A stretch of DNA of 64,000 nucleotides. Origin: Watersipora subatra. Lineage: Eukaryota > Bryozoa > Gymnolaemata > Cheilostomatida > Watersiporidae. Positions 23,108-34,795 of the stretch are shown here, in pieces. Below the pieces are notes generated by a model. It did not search any database. It was not told where the DNA came from and was given only the letters and a program-made list of their open reading frames with translations. The position numbers were made by a program, and so were the translations under genes. Numbering within the stretch: position 1 is the stretch's first letter; each line of letters starts with the position of its first letter. Where the stretch lies: the NCBI RefSeq assembly GCF_963576615.1, contig NC_088714.1, forward strand, positions 35,939,143 to 36,003,142, read 5' to 3'.

Positions 23108-23790
23108 GTAAGACCTTTTCCCCTGTACACTGTAATACACTTCATCAAGTACACTGTAAGACACTTCCCCTGTACACTGTAATACACTTTATCAAGTACA
23201 CTGTAAGACACTTTCCCCTGTACACTGTAATACACTTTATCAAGTACACTGTAAGACACTTTCCCCTGTACACTGTAATACACTTTATCAAGTACACTGT
23301 AAGACACTTTTGCCTGTACACTGTAATACACTTTATCAAGTACACTGTAAGACACTTTCCCCTGTACACTGTAATACAGGTACACTGTCTTATAGTGTAC
23401 TTTATCAAGTACACTGTAAGACACTTTATCAAGTACACTGTAAGACACTTTTCCAAGTACACTGTAATACACTTTCAACAGTACACTGTGATACACTTTT
23501 CTCAGTACACTGTAAGACACTTTCCCCCGTACTCTGTAAGGCACTTTTCCCAGTACACTGTAAGACACTTTCACCGGTACACCGTAAAAAACTTTCCCCA
23601 GTACACTGTAAGACACTTTCCTCAGTAAACTGTAAGACACTTTCCCCTGTACACTGTAATACACTTTATTAAGTACACTGTAAGACACTTTCTACGGTAC
23701 ACTGTAAGACACTTCCCGCAGTACACTGTAAGACACTTCCCGCAGTATACTGTAAGACACTTTCCTTAGTACACTGTAAGACACTTGTTG
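23097..23790. repeat. Minisatellite seeded on the exon's splice donor
   Basis: About 30 units of roughly 23 bp with the core AGTACACTGTAAGACACTTT. The first unit is the end of SAM exon A plus its donor, so the repeat begins inside coding sequence. Variants have GTAATACAC or GTAAGACAC after the core, alternating over part of the array. Confidence 0.95.
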
Positions 23791-24465
23791 TCATGGCTTC
23801 ATCTTTTAGAGAAATAAGAACACAAGGTTTTTGTACAGAACTTCTACATGTACAAAAACCTGAACCTGTGTTTAAACCTGTACAGAACCTGCAGTTATTC
23901 CATAACTAACATTCTTTTCAGAATATCAGAAGAAGGCTTACATTTTAATGTTTTAAGTGCCTGACATTTAAATGCTTTTGAGCTTGTTTGCTAAGTCTAT
24001 ATACAGTATCTCCTATTAGCTCAAAACAATGTTTACATATACTCAATAAGACAAGTACAAAACCCTTGTTAATAGCTAAGTAAGCATACCTTGGTACCCA
24101 ATGTGGTAAATGTTTTGTTTACCTTCACAGTGAAATAGAGCAGTAATTAAGTGCTTGTGAGAATATATCAATTTTTGTTTATCATAAACAATCAGTGTCT
24201 AAATGCCACCATAAATGATTAACACTCACAGATTTTCATTTTAGCTGTACTGTGATTAAAACTAAAAAACACTGGCAAATAAACAGATGTGTTGAACATA
24301 ACAGCAACGAGCCAAACTGAAAGAATACAAACTTGTAATACACGTAATTGTTGGAAATTCAATTTAAAGTTGCTTTTTTACATTTTTGCATTTTTTCTTG
24401 CATAAAATCTGACACTATATAAAGGTTTGTCTGTTCTTTTCTAACAATTATTTTTGTTTTTAAAT

Positions 24466-24655
24466 AAAGCTCACCAGTCATTTTTAAATAAAGCTCACCA
24501 GTCATTTTTAAATAAAGCTCACCAGTCATTTTTAAACGAAGCTCACCAGTCATTTTTAAATAAAGCTCACCAGTCATTTTTAAATAAAGCTCACCAGTCA
24601 TTTTTAAATAAAGCTCACCAGTCATTTATAAATAAAGCTCATCAGTCATTTCAAA
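24466..24655. repeat. 24-bp minisatellite with an AATAAA in each unit
   Basis: About 8 units of TTTTTAAATAAAGCTCACCA then GTCA. Nearly every unit contains AATAAA on the plus strand, the same strand as the host gene. Confidence 0.95.
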
Positions 24656-24849
24656 AGAGTTTTCATCCTAGGAGCAATATCTGAAAAAGATGGCTGTTTT
24701 TAGTTTTTTGTTTTTACATGTTTCCATCACAACTGGATTTAATATATGCTGCATTGTGTCTCACCACACAAAATTGTATATACTAAATTTGGTTTTATAT
24801 ATACTGTATACATATGTTGAGCTGTGTTTTGTATATACTATATATATTT

Positions 24850-25250
24850 ACATAAATCTCAAAGTCTGTTGTTTGGTCTTTTCAGCTATAGTTAGTAAAA
24901 TCTAGGAATGAAAGATCCACGTCCGGCTGGATTTGATCCTAGAACCTTCCATTCATCTGACGATAACTAACTAATTAAGCTACGCGAGGTGCAATGGATT
25001 CATTAAGCAATATGAGCATAATCTCGTTGATCTCGGTTAAAATCCGCATAGCCCTTTGCATCACGCAACGTCCCCATAGCTTGCTCTCACGGGTCTTATT
25101 AGTAAGTGTAGCAATACAGATAGTAGCATATTCAAATTAGTTATTGGCAGTGTGCAAGACTAATGGCCTCTGGCAGGCAACTACATTACCTGCCACTGTT
25201 TATAAAACGTTTTTAATAGTCGTGCAGCGCCATGCATTTGGCTAATATTG
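24850..25250 (-). mobile_element. SINE-like composite repeat, copy 5
   Basis: Read on the minus strand, it contains a tRNA-like module with A-box-like GTAGCTTAATTAGTTAG and B-box-like GGTTCTAGGATCAAATCC (24925-24990), then the CTATAGCTG and ACTTTGAGA tail motifs. The head is decayed. Confidence 0.6.
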
Positions 25251-25497
25251 CATATACTGAGCTATGCTTTTTATATACTGCATATATACTGTATATTTTG
25301 ATCTGAGTTTTATGTATACTGTATATATATGGTGCACACTGAGCTGTGTTTTGTATATACTGTATATATATTATATATACTAAGCCATATTTTTTATATG
25401 CTCTATATATGTTATATATACTGAGTTGTGTTTCCTATTTTCTATGTATATATTGTATATGCTGAACTGCTTTTTCTGTATACTGTATACACATTGT

Positions 25498-26605
25498 ACT
25501 AGATGAAAGCCCGGTATTGCCTGAGTAATACAAGTCTTTGCACAGAGACTTATTTTTATTTAACATATAACAACATTTGCCATTCTAACTTTTAAACTTC
25601 ATACCATGAAAAACTTATTTTGTGCAGTTTAAATAAATTAAGAGAAAAAATAAAACAGCTGTAAAGGTTTTTAAACTTTGTCAAACAGTTGTAATTTTCA
25701 AACTTCATATTATGAGGAAAATGTTTTGAGCAGGTCAAATAAATTAAGAAACAACCCAAAACAACAATAAAAGTGTTTAAATGTAAATGTGAAATATTTA
25801 GCAAGTAATAGCTAAATTAAGTCAGTTTTGCTATGATTACAATAAAAAATAATTTGGTAATGATACAATTAATACGAACTGAGAAAACAAAATAAAATCC
25901 TGAATATGTTGAATTAATAATAACAAGTCTTACATAGAAGTGCATGTATAAAAAAAAGATTACTGTTCCACCAAAAGCTATCCATTAAAACTTTGAATAC
26001 AACGATACTGGTACCTCTCGATACTGGTACAAATGTAAAAATGAGATATCGGACTGTCTTTCTCTGGTACTTTGTCTGAACGAACAGAGAGAGAATGTAG
26101 AGGCTATTCCTACTCGAGATAATACAATTATTCGCGTGAAAAATATTTCCCTTTACTGACTTAACAATCAAACCTTACGAAAAACTGGAAATACAAGTGT
26201 AACCAACATTTGAAATTGAAATAGCACATTTAAAATTTACAAATTAAAAAAATAAGTAATGGTAGTAAAAGGATAGTTTTTCAACAATTTCAAAAATTAA
26301 CAAATGCAAAAGGTAATATTGGTTAACAATCTAAAGGGCATATTTGATGTGCACTTTTGCACCATATACGCGCGCGTACGCTATACACTATATGATAAGT
26401 ACATCATGTTGATAAGGTTTATATAGCTCAGTGACTAAGGGCATGGATTAGAAGATCAGGATTGAAGACACCATGAGTTCAACTACAACAATCACCAAGC
26501 TTTTAATCCAAGATTTTAATAGCTATAGCTGGGCATACACAAACACAAGTACATACACAATCACAGACACACACAAACTTTGAGAAATATATATAGATAT
26601 ACTGA
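25498..26605 (+). mobile_element. SINE-like repeat pieces, copies 6 and 7
   Basis: A decayed head starts at 25498 (ACTAGATGAAAGCCCGGTAT). At 26415-26490 there is a tRNA-like module (TATAGCTCAGTGACTAAGG, GAGTTCAAC) followed by the AGCTATAGCTGGGC and ACTTTGAGAAATATATATAG tail at 26576. The middle is unassigned. Confidence 0.45.
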
Positions 26606-26663
26606 GCTGTATTTTTTATTAAATACTGTATATCTATTGTATATGCTGAACTGCATTTTGTAG

Positions 26664-26891
26664 AATTCTTTCAAGTATAACTTAATAAATGGAGTGAAAC
26701 TGATTTACTTTCGAGAACTGCACAACCTGGTTAAGTTAGGCATTACCGACTTTGAACATCTTAAGAAAATTTCAGCTAATATTAGAGAACTACTCGGCGT
26801 AAAAAAAACCCAGTTGTACACTTACCTAACTTATACTGGACACCGGAGCATCAGCAGGCCTCTTGAGGAACCTTATGAGATGTATCTAGAG
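26664..26891 (+). CDS. SAM-domain exon B (second half), SAMD15-like
   Basis: The 228-bp exon lies between acceptor TTTTGTAG at 26663 and donor GAG|GTTAGT at 26892; both ends are phase 0. It encodes NSFKYNLINGVKLIYF, then LHNLVKLGITDFEHLKKIS and NIRELLGV, followed by SISRPLEEPYEMYLE. The LING.KLI...LH.L.KLGITDFEHLK.IS..IRELL pattern is the second half of a SAM domain, and the later R-S-I-S-x-P...YLE block matches the segment after the SAM domain in SAMD15-type proteins. It joins exon A (QYT) to the terminal exon (SRALTRK). Function of this family is poorly known. Confidence 0.8.
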
Positions 26892-26894
26892 GTT

Positions 26895-27722
26895 AGTAAG
26901 ATACATGACTATTAGTGATATCAGGCATGACTACTGGTAACGTCTGACACGATTACTGGTAACATCTGACACAACTACTGGTGACATCTGACACGACTAC
27001 TGGTAACATTTGACATGTGACATGACTACTGGTGACATCTGTCACAACTACTGGTGACATATGACATGACTGCTGGTGATATCTGACATGAGTACTGGTG
27101 ACATCTGACACAACTACTGATGACATCTGACATGACTACTGGTGACATCTGACACGACTACTGGTAACAATTGAAACGTGGCATGACTACTGGTGACATC
27201 TGACACGACTACTAGTGACATATGACATGACTGCTGGTGATATCTGACATGACTACTGGTTACATCTGACACAACTACTGATGACATCTGACATGACTAC
27301 TGGTGACATCTGACACGACTACTGGTAACATTTGACATGTGACATGACTACTGGTGACATCTGACACGACTGCTGGTAAAAATGGACATGTGGCATGACT
27401 ACTGGTGACATCTGACACGACTACTGGTGACATGGGACATCTGACATGACTACTGGTGACATCTGACATGACTACTGGTGACACGGGGACATCTGACATG
27501 ACTACTGGTGACATCTGACACGACTACTGGTGACATGGGACATGTGACATGGCTGCTGGTAATGTCTGACATGACTACTGGTGACATCTGACATGACTAA
27601 TGGTAACTACTGACATCTGACATGACTTCTGGTGACATGGGACATCTGAAATGACTACTGGTGACATCTGACATGACTACTGGCAACAATTGACATCTGA
27701 CATGACTACTGGTGACATCTGA
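26895..27722. repeat. 22-bp minisatellite, about 37 units
   Basis: Units of GACTACTGGTGACATCTGAC then AT, with many variants (GGTAACATT, ACATGGG inserts). It begins within about 20 bases of the exon B donor. Confidence 0.95.
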
Positions 27723-27947
27723 AAAAGTACACATACTAACAGATGTTCTTATAGACTTGGCTTTTAATAGCCACATTGACAGGCATACAGACAGACTGAC
27801 TCAGCTGTATGCTTGTACAGTTGTGCTTTGAAATATCATGAAAAAAGACCAGCTGCGGATCTCAAGCTTTCACAAACGCAATTACGAGGATGCTGTTGAA
27901 CAACAACTATAATTTGTTTGATTAACTTTTTATTTCTTATGCACCAT

Positions 27948-28476
27948 ACTCACTACTGGTAACCATACTCACTACAGGTAACCATACTCACTACTGGTAA
28001 CCATGCTCACTACTGGTAACCATACTCACTACTGGTAACCATGCTCACTACAGGTAACCATGCTCACTACTGGTAACCATGCTCACTACTGGTAACCATA
28101 CTCACTACTGGTAACCATACTCACTACTGGTAACCATACTCACTACAGGTAACCATGCTCACTACTGGTAACCATACTCACTACTGGTAACCATACTCAC
28201 TACAGGTAACCATGCTCACTACTGGTAACCATGCTCACTACTGGTAACCATACTCACTACTGGTAACCATACTCACTACTGGTAACCATACTCACTACAG
28301 GTAACCATGCTCACTACTGGTAACCATACTCACTACTGGTAACCATACTCACTACAGGTAACCATGCTCACTACTGGTAACCATACTCACTACTGGTAAC
28401 CATACTCACCACAGGTAACCATACTCACTACTGGTAACCATACTCACTACTGGTAACCATACTCACTACTGGTATG
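27948..28476. repeat. 19-bp minisatellite, about 27 units
   Basis: Unit TAACCATACTCACTACTGG, with TACTGG/TACAGG and CATAC/CATGC variants. It shares the CACTACTGGTAAC core with the neighbouring 22-bp array, so the two may have a common seed. Confidence 0.95.
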
Positions 28477-28716
28477 CTTGAAAAATTCAAATCAAGAGTT
28501 TATTAATGATAGTTAGCAATAGGGTGTACTTAGAATCTTAAAGGAGATGAAATGTCAGAGAGTGCAATAATAGAATTCAAGACAGCACTTGGACAGTTTA
28601 GTAATAACATATCAATCTACCAATACTTACTAGGTGAGAAGAGCGGAAACTAAAGACCAACATGTAGGATTGAATTTGTTATACATTAGTCTAAGTATAA
28701 AATGGCAATTTTTCAG

Positions 28717-28851
28717 AGTAGAGCACTAACACGAAAACATTCACCGATACCAACCTTTTCCCAGTACCAACAGCAGTACAAGGAAAAATGTGACAGAGCC
28801 TGGGACTTGCCAACCAACAAGAGAATATGGAGAGAGCATTTAACAATATAG
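28717..28851 (+). CDS. Terminal exon of the SAM-domain gene
   Basis: The acceptor is ATTTTTCAG at 28716. The phase-0 frame reads 44 codons to a TAG at 28849-28851: SRALTRKHSPIPTFSQYQQQ, then YKEKCDRAWDLPTNKRIWRE and HLTI. Its phase matches exon B exactly, and an AATAAA lies 80 bases after the stop (28932). The segment is basic, with a Q-rich patch; no separate domain is visible. Together with exons A and B it gives the C-terminal part of the protein. Confidence 0.7.
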   Translation, partial: SRALTRKHSPIPTFSQYQQQYKEKCDRAWDLPTNKRIWREHLTI

Positions 28852-28931
28852 TACATGTTTGTCAGTGACAAATTAATAACCTGTCAGTGTCTGAAGGCTA
28901 TAATATATGCAATATAACATATATATATTAT

Positions 28932-28937
28932 AATAAA
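28932..28937 (+). promoter_or_regulatory. Polyadenylation signal of the SAM-domain gene
   Basis: AATAAA 80 bases downstream of the stop codon. Confidence 0.5.
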
Positions 28938-28939
28938 TA

Positions 28940-29700
28940 TAGTTTAGTGGCATTATTACTATTATTAGATGACTCTCAGATAAGTGGAAGTGGAAACAGA
29001 AGGTAATTTTAAAGTCTAACTTTCAATTCAGTGACAAAAATAAAATTTTCAATACGAACGTTTTGAAAATTGAAGTACCGTTACAATTGGCATTCTGATA
29101 ATGCACAGCTCAACTCTATTTGAATTGAAAGAAATTTCATATCTCTAAATTCATCAAGCGAAAGCTTACCTAACACAAATGTATCTATTCAGACTCCATA
29201 TGAGTTTTAAAACCAGCATTTTGACAACATACGTATGCTAATGTATAGTATGCACACAGTAACTTGGATGTACAGGTTTGAAGTGCTTACGCATGTATAA
29301 TGTACATGTATATGGCCTACAATTTGTCTCATTTGTATGTACTATAAATGCAGCCTCTTGAAGAATGCAAATGTCCATGAAAATGGCTGGATCTTTAGTC
29401 CTAGTTGACTAGAACAAATATGCATATCTTCATATATACATGTACATATACGTTTGTATATATACTTGTACAATACATGTGTATATGTACAAGTATATAT
29501 ACATATATACCTGTACATATACATAAACATACACATGTATATGTACATATACATATATGTATATGTACATATATATACTGTATGTGTACATATACATAGG
29601 TATATATATGTGCATGGTTGATGGTGCAAGCTGCATGCCCATGCCTATGCATTTGTACACAGGCACACACACTGTATCTATTCAAGTATAAGACGCATGC
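28940..29700. other. Intergenic sequence with a (TA)(CA) microsatellite
   Basis: 29430-29610 is a TATACATGTA/TGTACATATA simple repeat that is open in four frames. The rest shows nothing. Confidence 0.6.
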
Positions 29701-29713
29701 ATGTATAAGTCAC

Positions 29714-30859
29714 TAGAGGTGGAACGAGACAAGTTTTTTAAGTTCGAGACGAGACTCGAGACACTGTCTTGTAAAAATTCGAGACTCGAGACACGAGACA
29801 GTAAAATAATGAGCATTTGGTGATGATTTCACTACACAAGTACTAGCTACTTGGTGAAATAAAATTAATAAAACCATTTTAAAAATTGAATTTTCACCTG
29901 GTGTAAACGATTTAAATACAACATTTTAATAGTGATATGCATGTAGTTTTTGTAAACAAAAGTGACAAAAACAGCTCTAAAATACCGAAGTTATATATTC
30001 TGAGAATTTTGAGCTTGATTGATCATAATTATTATAAACATATTGCTTTGTACATGTATATTTTTACCATCTATTGAATAGGTCTTACTTTTTAATGTAA
30101 TGTGTAATGAAACCGATAGCCGTCGCTCTACAAAGAAATACCGCAACTAAAAGAACACACGATAACACTTTTATTCTTATCGTTTCATTAATGTTAAGTT
30201 TTGTTTATGTATTAACTGTAGTATGCGAATTATATTTAAATTGTACTCAAGAAATTATATTAATTACTGTATACATGCACATGTATACTCTTATATTGAG
30301 CTAACAAAACGTCATTGTTAACCGAACACGGACTATGGTCGACACGGCCTTTCGTTCGTTTCTCCGTGTCCGGGCAAGTTTTACCTGCGATTGGTAGTAT
30401 ATACGTAAAGGAGGCCCGAATTTTATGAAAGGCAGTTGGTGTTTAGACACGATACGATAAAATACAGACATTTTACCCGCAAAAGTCTTATTGATTAAAT
30501 TGGATTATCCGAAGAGTAATTAGATACGACCCGGTATCTGGACACAGAACCGAACTAAAATATATTAACAGGTCTAATCATGTAGTCCGTTGTCCGGACT
30601 ACATGATTAGACTCAGTGGCCAACACAATCAATAGAAACAGGTAGTAACGAACCGGGTATAACTTTAAAGGCAGTTGCCCGCAATCCATTACAATACATG
30701 GAATTGTTGCTACCGCAAGAAGCCATGTTTTAACAACCGTGCGCAGGTGCTTTAGTTTTATTTCCTGTCTCGAGTTTGGCAATAGTTAAGTCGAGACGAG
30801 ACCGATACGAGACGAGACAAGTAGATACTCGAGACGTCTCGTGTCTCGTTCCACCTCTA
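29714..30859. mobile_element. hAT-like element with perfect 8-bp target duplication
   Basis: The 1,146-bp element starts TAGAGGTGGAACGAGAC and ends with the complement GTCTCGTTCCACCTCTA. TAAGTCAC flanks it at 29706-29713 and 30860-30867. Both ends hold subterminal clusters of CGAGACGAGACTCGAGAC motifs, typical of transposase-binding arrays in hAT elements. No transposase frame is recognisable inside. Confidence 0.85.
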
Positions 30860-31039
30860 TAAGTCACACCTGATTCTTTGGGTAATAATATGGTACAAAA
30901 AAGTGCAACTTATACTCAAATAAGTATGGTGTATGTATAAAATATTTTAATGTATATCTATAGGATAGAAGTACAGAATTATATAGCTTACACAAAAGAA
31001 GAACAGTCTGGGTAAGAACACTTGATGAATAAACAGTCC

Positions 31040-32165
31040 TACAGGACAAGAAACAGATTCTAGATCACTTCACCGAGCATTTCAACGAGCTCCTAAATAC
31101 CCCGAGAATGCCAGATCAGTTGTGCTTTAGATTGCTTCGTGTAAAGACCACTCATGAACGATTTGGATGAACTACCAGATGAAGCGGAAGTCATCTCTGC
31201 AGTCGCCATAACAAAAGAAAATAGAGCATCTGGATGATCCCAACAGATGTATGGAAATATGATGGTCAGCGGCTATTAGAAACAGAATTCAAACTGATTA
31301 GGGATATAGGGGAGAAGGAAAAAATGCTACAGGGCTGAAAAGACGCTAACACCCCACCTATATTTAAGAAAGGAATTATTGAGGCATTTCTCTCCTGTCA
31401 ATTTCTGTAAAGATTATGGCCCTTGTACTATCTGAGAGAATCAATGAAGTGATATCACCAAATTTCATACAATGGATATGGTGTTCAGCCTCCATCAAGT
31501 ACAGGAAAAAATGTATGAAACAAAACATGTCTTTGAATACTGTTGTTATTGACTTCACCTAGGCCTTTTGTATAGTCTTAAGGCAAGGTCTCTGGATAGT
31601 TCTGGAAAAGCTAGGCTGTACTAAGAAGATGATAAATTTGATAAGATTTTGGAATGACGGCATGCAGGCTCAAATATTCTAGGCAAATCATGCTTCAGAG
31701 TTTTCTGTAGAAAATGGTGTCAAGCAGGGCTGTGTTCTGACAAACAGTTTTCTCGCTCTATCTCGGTGCTATGCTTGAAGTTGATTTTAAAGACAAGCAG
31801 CGAAAGAGTTTATATCCAAACAAGACACGATGCCAATCTATTTGGAGTTTCTCAGCCAAAATAGTTATATAGTCTTTATATAGTCTTATATAAAATTAGA
31901 ACTGCCAGTACTTCCTTTAGGAAAATTTAGAACTGTTTGTGAAGGAACAAGTGCGTAACCAATTAAACTAAGGGTACAAAGAAATACAAAGAAATACAAA
32001 GAAATCGTTCTAACAGCCCTTCCATATAGAACACAAACCTGGACATTGTAGCAAATGCAAGTTAAGAGATTGCACGCAGTCATGAGACAAATATTTTGCA
32101 TAATCAATCTCACCTAAAAAGATGAGGTCAAAAATATTAAAATGGGCTGGCCATCTATCTATGGC
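31040..32165 (+). pseudogene. Decayed LINE reverse transcriptase
   Basis: Broken frames on the plus strand keep recognisable RT blocks: HFTEHFNELLN, then IPTDVWKYDGQRLLE, FKKG, VIDFT.AF (the YVDF..AFD region), LGCTKKMINLIRFWNDGM, and GVKQGCVL. Later comes a block around 32030 resembling the C-terminal part of LINE ORF2. Multiple stops and frameshifts separate them. The order matches jockey/RTE-like LINE ORF2; the exact clade cannot be set here. It leads directly into the minisatellite at 32170. Confidence 0.7.
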
Positions 32166-32169
32166 AAAC

Positions 32170-32645
32170 GTCCTGATAGAGAAAAGCCTATGATGGCTGA
32201 GACATGTACACAGGCTGAGTCATAAGTGGTAACCAAGATGGCTGGGACATTTACAGAGGATGGGTCATAAGTGGTTACCAAGATGGTTGGGACATGTACA
32301 CAGGATGGGTCATAAGTGGTTACCAGGATGGCTGGGACATGTACACAGGATGGGTCATGAGCGGTTACCAAAATGGTTGGGACATGTACACAAGATGGGC
32401 CATAAGTGGTTACCAAGATGGCTAGGACATGTACACAGGATGGGCCATAAGTGGTTACCAAGATGGCTAGGACATGTTCACAGGATGGGTCATGACTGGT
32501 TACCAAGACGTTTGGGACATGGACACAGGATGAGTCATGAGTATAGTTACCAATATGGCTAGGACATGTACACAGGATGGGCCATAAGCGGTTACCAATA
32601 TGGCTAGGACATGTACACAGGATGGGTCATGAGCTATTGCCAAGA
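32170..32645 (+). repeat. 45-bp minisatellite derived from LINE ORF2
   Basis: About 10 units. Each 45-bp unit encodes a 15-residue block of the form RWLGHVHRMGHKWLP in one continuous plus-strand frame over 32260-32562. The single-copy LINE coding sequence continues on both sides. Confidence 0.9.
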
Positions 32646-32804
32646 CAGTTATTATATTCACAACTTTGTGAAGAAAAGAAGAATCAGTGCAGACTCAAGC
32701 TGAGATACAAAAAAGGACCTGAGCGTAACATGAAGTTGAGGAACGAGACACAAACAGTTGGTCAGAGAAGACAGAAAACAGAGCTGCATGGAAATCAGTC
32801 TTAA
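32577..32804 (+). pseudogene. LINE ORF2 C-terminal remnant
   Basis: After the last repeat units the frame continues as LPRQLLYSQLCEEKKNQCRL, then KLRYKKGPERNMK, to a stop at 32804. This matches the usual end of a LINE ORF2 (LPKQ..YSQL.EG.R..G..K.RYKD..K). It shows that the minisatellite grew inside the element. Confidence 0.6.
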
Positions 32805-32809
32805 CATTT

Positions 32810-33525
32810 GAACAATAAGACAATCATTGCTAAAGAGATATTAATAATAATTAAGATTTCCATTTCAGTGCTTCAATATAGTTATTATCACGCTTTAATG
32901 TTGCCACCAGCGAACTGTTGCGACCAGTTCCTTAGCAAAGCAAGTGTTACTCAAAAGTATGTAGCCTTATGTGACAACAACAAGGTCTATCTTAATCTGA
33001 GGGCTGTTGAACCTAATCCACACAAAACTTGCGTGTTTGACTGAAACAGAACAAGATGAAGCGAGAACTTTGTTTAACAAATAGATCTCACATTTTGCCT
33101 TTACCCGAACCTAGTGATAATAAAATGCATCTTGCAAGGTAGATTCCTTGTTTTTCTGTCAGGTTGGTTGCTGAGACAAAGCGTCTGACAAACACCTTTA
33201 GTTGTAATGGCTCAAATGTTACTAAGTGATTAAGATAAGTAGAATTGAGATTAGACTTTCATGCATATCTTAATAATATTTGTTTTGGGAGAGGTGTTGC
33301 TATAACAGACAGTGTAGTCAGGCACTGTGACTAAGTCAACGAGAATGTGGTCTCTCAAGAGTAGGAATTATCGCTCAATACAAACAGAACGAATGGCTTT
33401 GGAACTCTGCTAACTTCCGTGGCTGCAAGCTAGTTTGTTATCAATAACATTTTCTGTATGTCTCAGACATGCACAACAACCTATTGTTCAAATTTCAAAG
33501 CATCATATATAATGGCAGAAAAGAT
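32810..33525. other. Intergenic sequence, one weak open frame
   Basis: A frame ending LRAVEPNPHKTCVFD (to 33044) has protein-like composition but no start, splice context or family that I can support. The rest shows nothing. Confidence 0.35.
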
Positions 33526-33529
33526 AGTG

Positions 33530-34795
33530 CATGCATTTAATTGTTAATAATCTGTAGTAAGTTGTACATGTATTTAATTGTTAATAATCTGTAGTAAGAT
33601 GTACATGTATTTAATTGTTAATAATCTGGAGTAAGATGTACATGTATTTAATTGTTAATAATCTGTAGTAAGTTGTACATGTATTTAATTGTTAATAATC
33701 TGTAGTAAGATGTACATGTATTTAATTGTTAATAATCTGGAGTAAGATGTACATGTATTTAATTGTTAATAATCTGTAGTAAGATGTACATGTATTTAAT
33801 TGTTAAGAATCTGTAGTAAGATGTACATGTATTTAATTGTTAACAATCTGGAGCAAGATGTACATGTATTTAATTGTTAATAATCTGTAGTAAGATGTAC
33901 ATGTATTTAATTGTTAATAATCTGTAGTAAGTTGTACATGTATTTAATTGTTAATAATCTGTAGTAAGATATACATGTATTTAATTGTTAATAATCTGTA
34001 GTAAGATGTACATGTATTTAATTGTTAAAAATCTGTAGTAAGATGTACATGTATTTAATTGTTAATACTCTGTAGTAAGATGTACATGTATTTAATTGTT
34101 AATAATCTGTAGTAAGATGTACATGTATTTAATTGTTAAGAATCTGTAGTAAGTTGTACATGTATTTAATTGTTAATAATCTGGAGTAAGATGTACATGT
34201 ATTTAATTGTTAATAATCTGGAGTAAGATGTACATGTATTTAATTGTTAATAATCTGTAGTAAGATGTACATGTATTTAATTGTTAATAATCTGGAGTAA
34301 GATGTACATGTATTTAATTGTTAATAATCTGTAGTAAGATGTACATGTGTTTAATTGTTAATAACCTGTAATAAGCTGTACATGTATTTAATTGTTAATA
34401 ATCTGTAGTAAGTTGTACATGTATTTAATTGTTAATAATCTGTAGTAAGTTGTACATGTATTTAATTGTTAATCATCTGTAGTAAGATGTACATGTATTT
34501 AATTATTAATAATCTGTAGTAAGTTGTACATGTATTTAATTGTTAATAATCTGTAGTAAGATGTGCATGTATTTAATTGTTAATAATCTGTAGTAAGATG
34601 TACATGTATTTAATTGTTAATAATCTGTAGTAAGTTGTACATGTATTTAATTGGTAATAATCTGTAGTAAGATGTATATGTATTTAATTGTTAATAATCT
34701 GTAGTAAGATGTACATGTATTTAATTGTTAATAATCTGTAGTAAATTGTACATGTATTTAATTGGTAATAATCTGTAGTAAGTTGTACATGTGTA
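33530..34795. repeat. 37-bp minisatellite, about 34 units
   Basis: Unit TGTACATGTATTTAATTGTT then AATAATCTGTAGTAAGA, with TTGTAC/ATGTAC and CTGTAG/CTGGAG variants. One further unit lies at about 35423-35470 beyond an insert. Confidence 0.95.

Noticed and set aside
22936..23688. 250-codon minus frame and 186-codon plus frame over the donor array
   Set aside because: Shadow frames of the minisatellite; only the short exon part to 23107 has domain similarity.
27948..28476. CRISPR-like regular repeats
   Set aside because: Units are directly adjacent with no unique spacers, and the genome is animal; this is a minisatellite. The same applies to all other arrays here.
32808..33044. Plus-strand frame ending LRAVEPNPHKTCVFD
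   Set aside because: Protein-like but short, without a partner exon or recognisable family.
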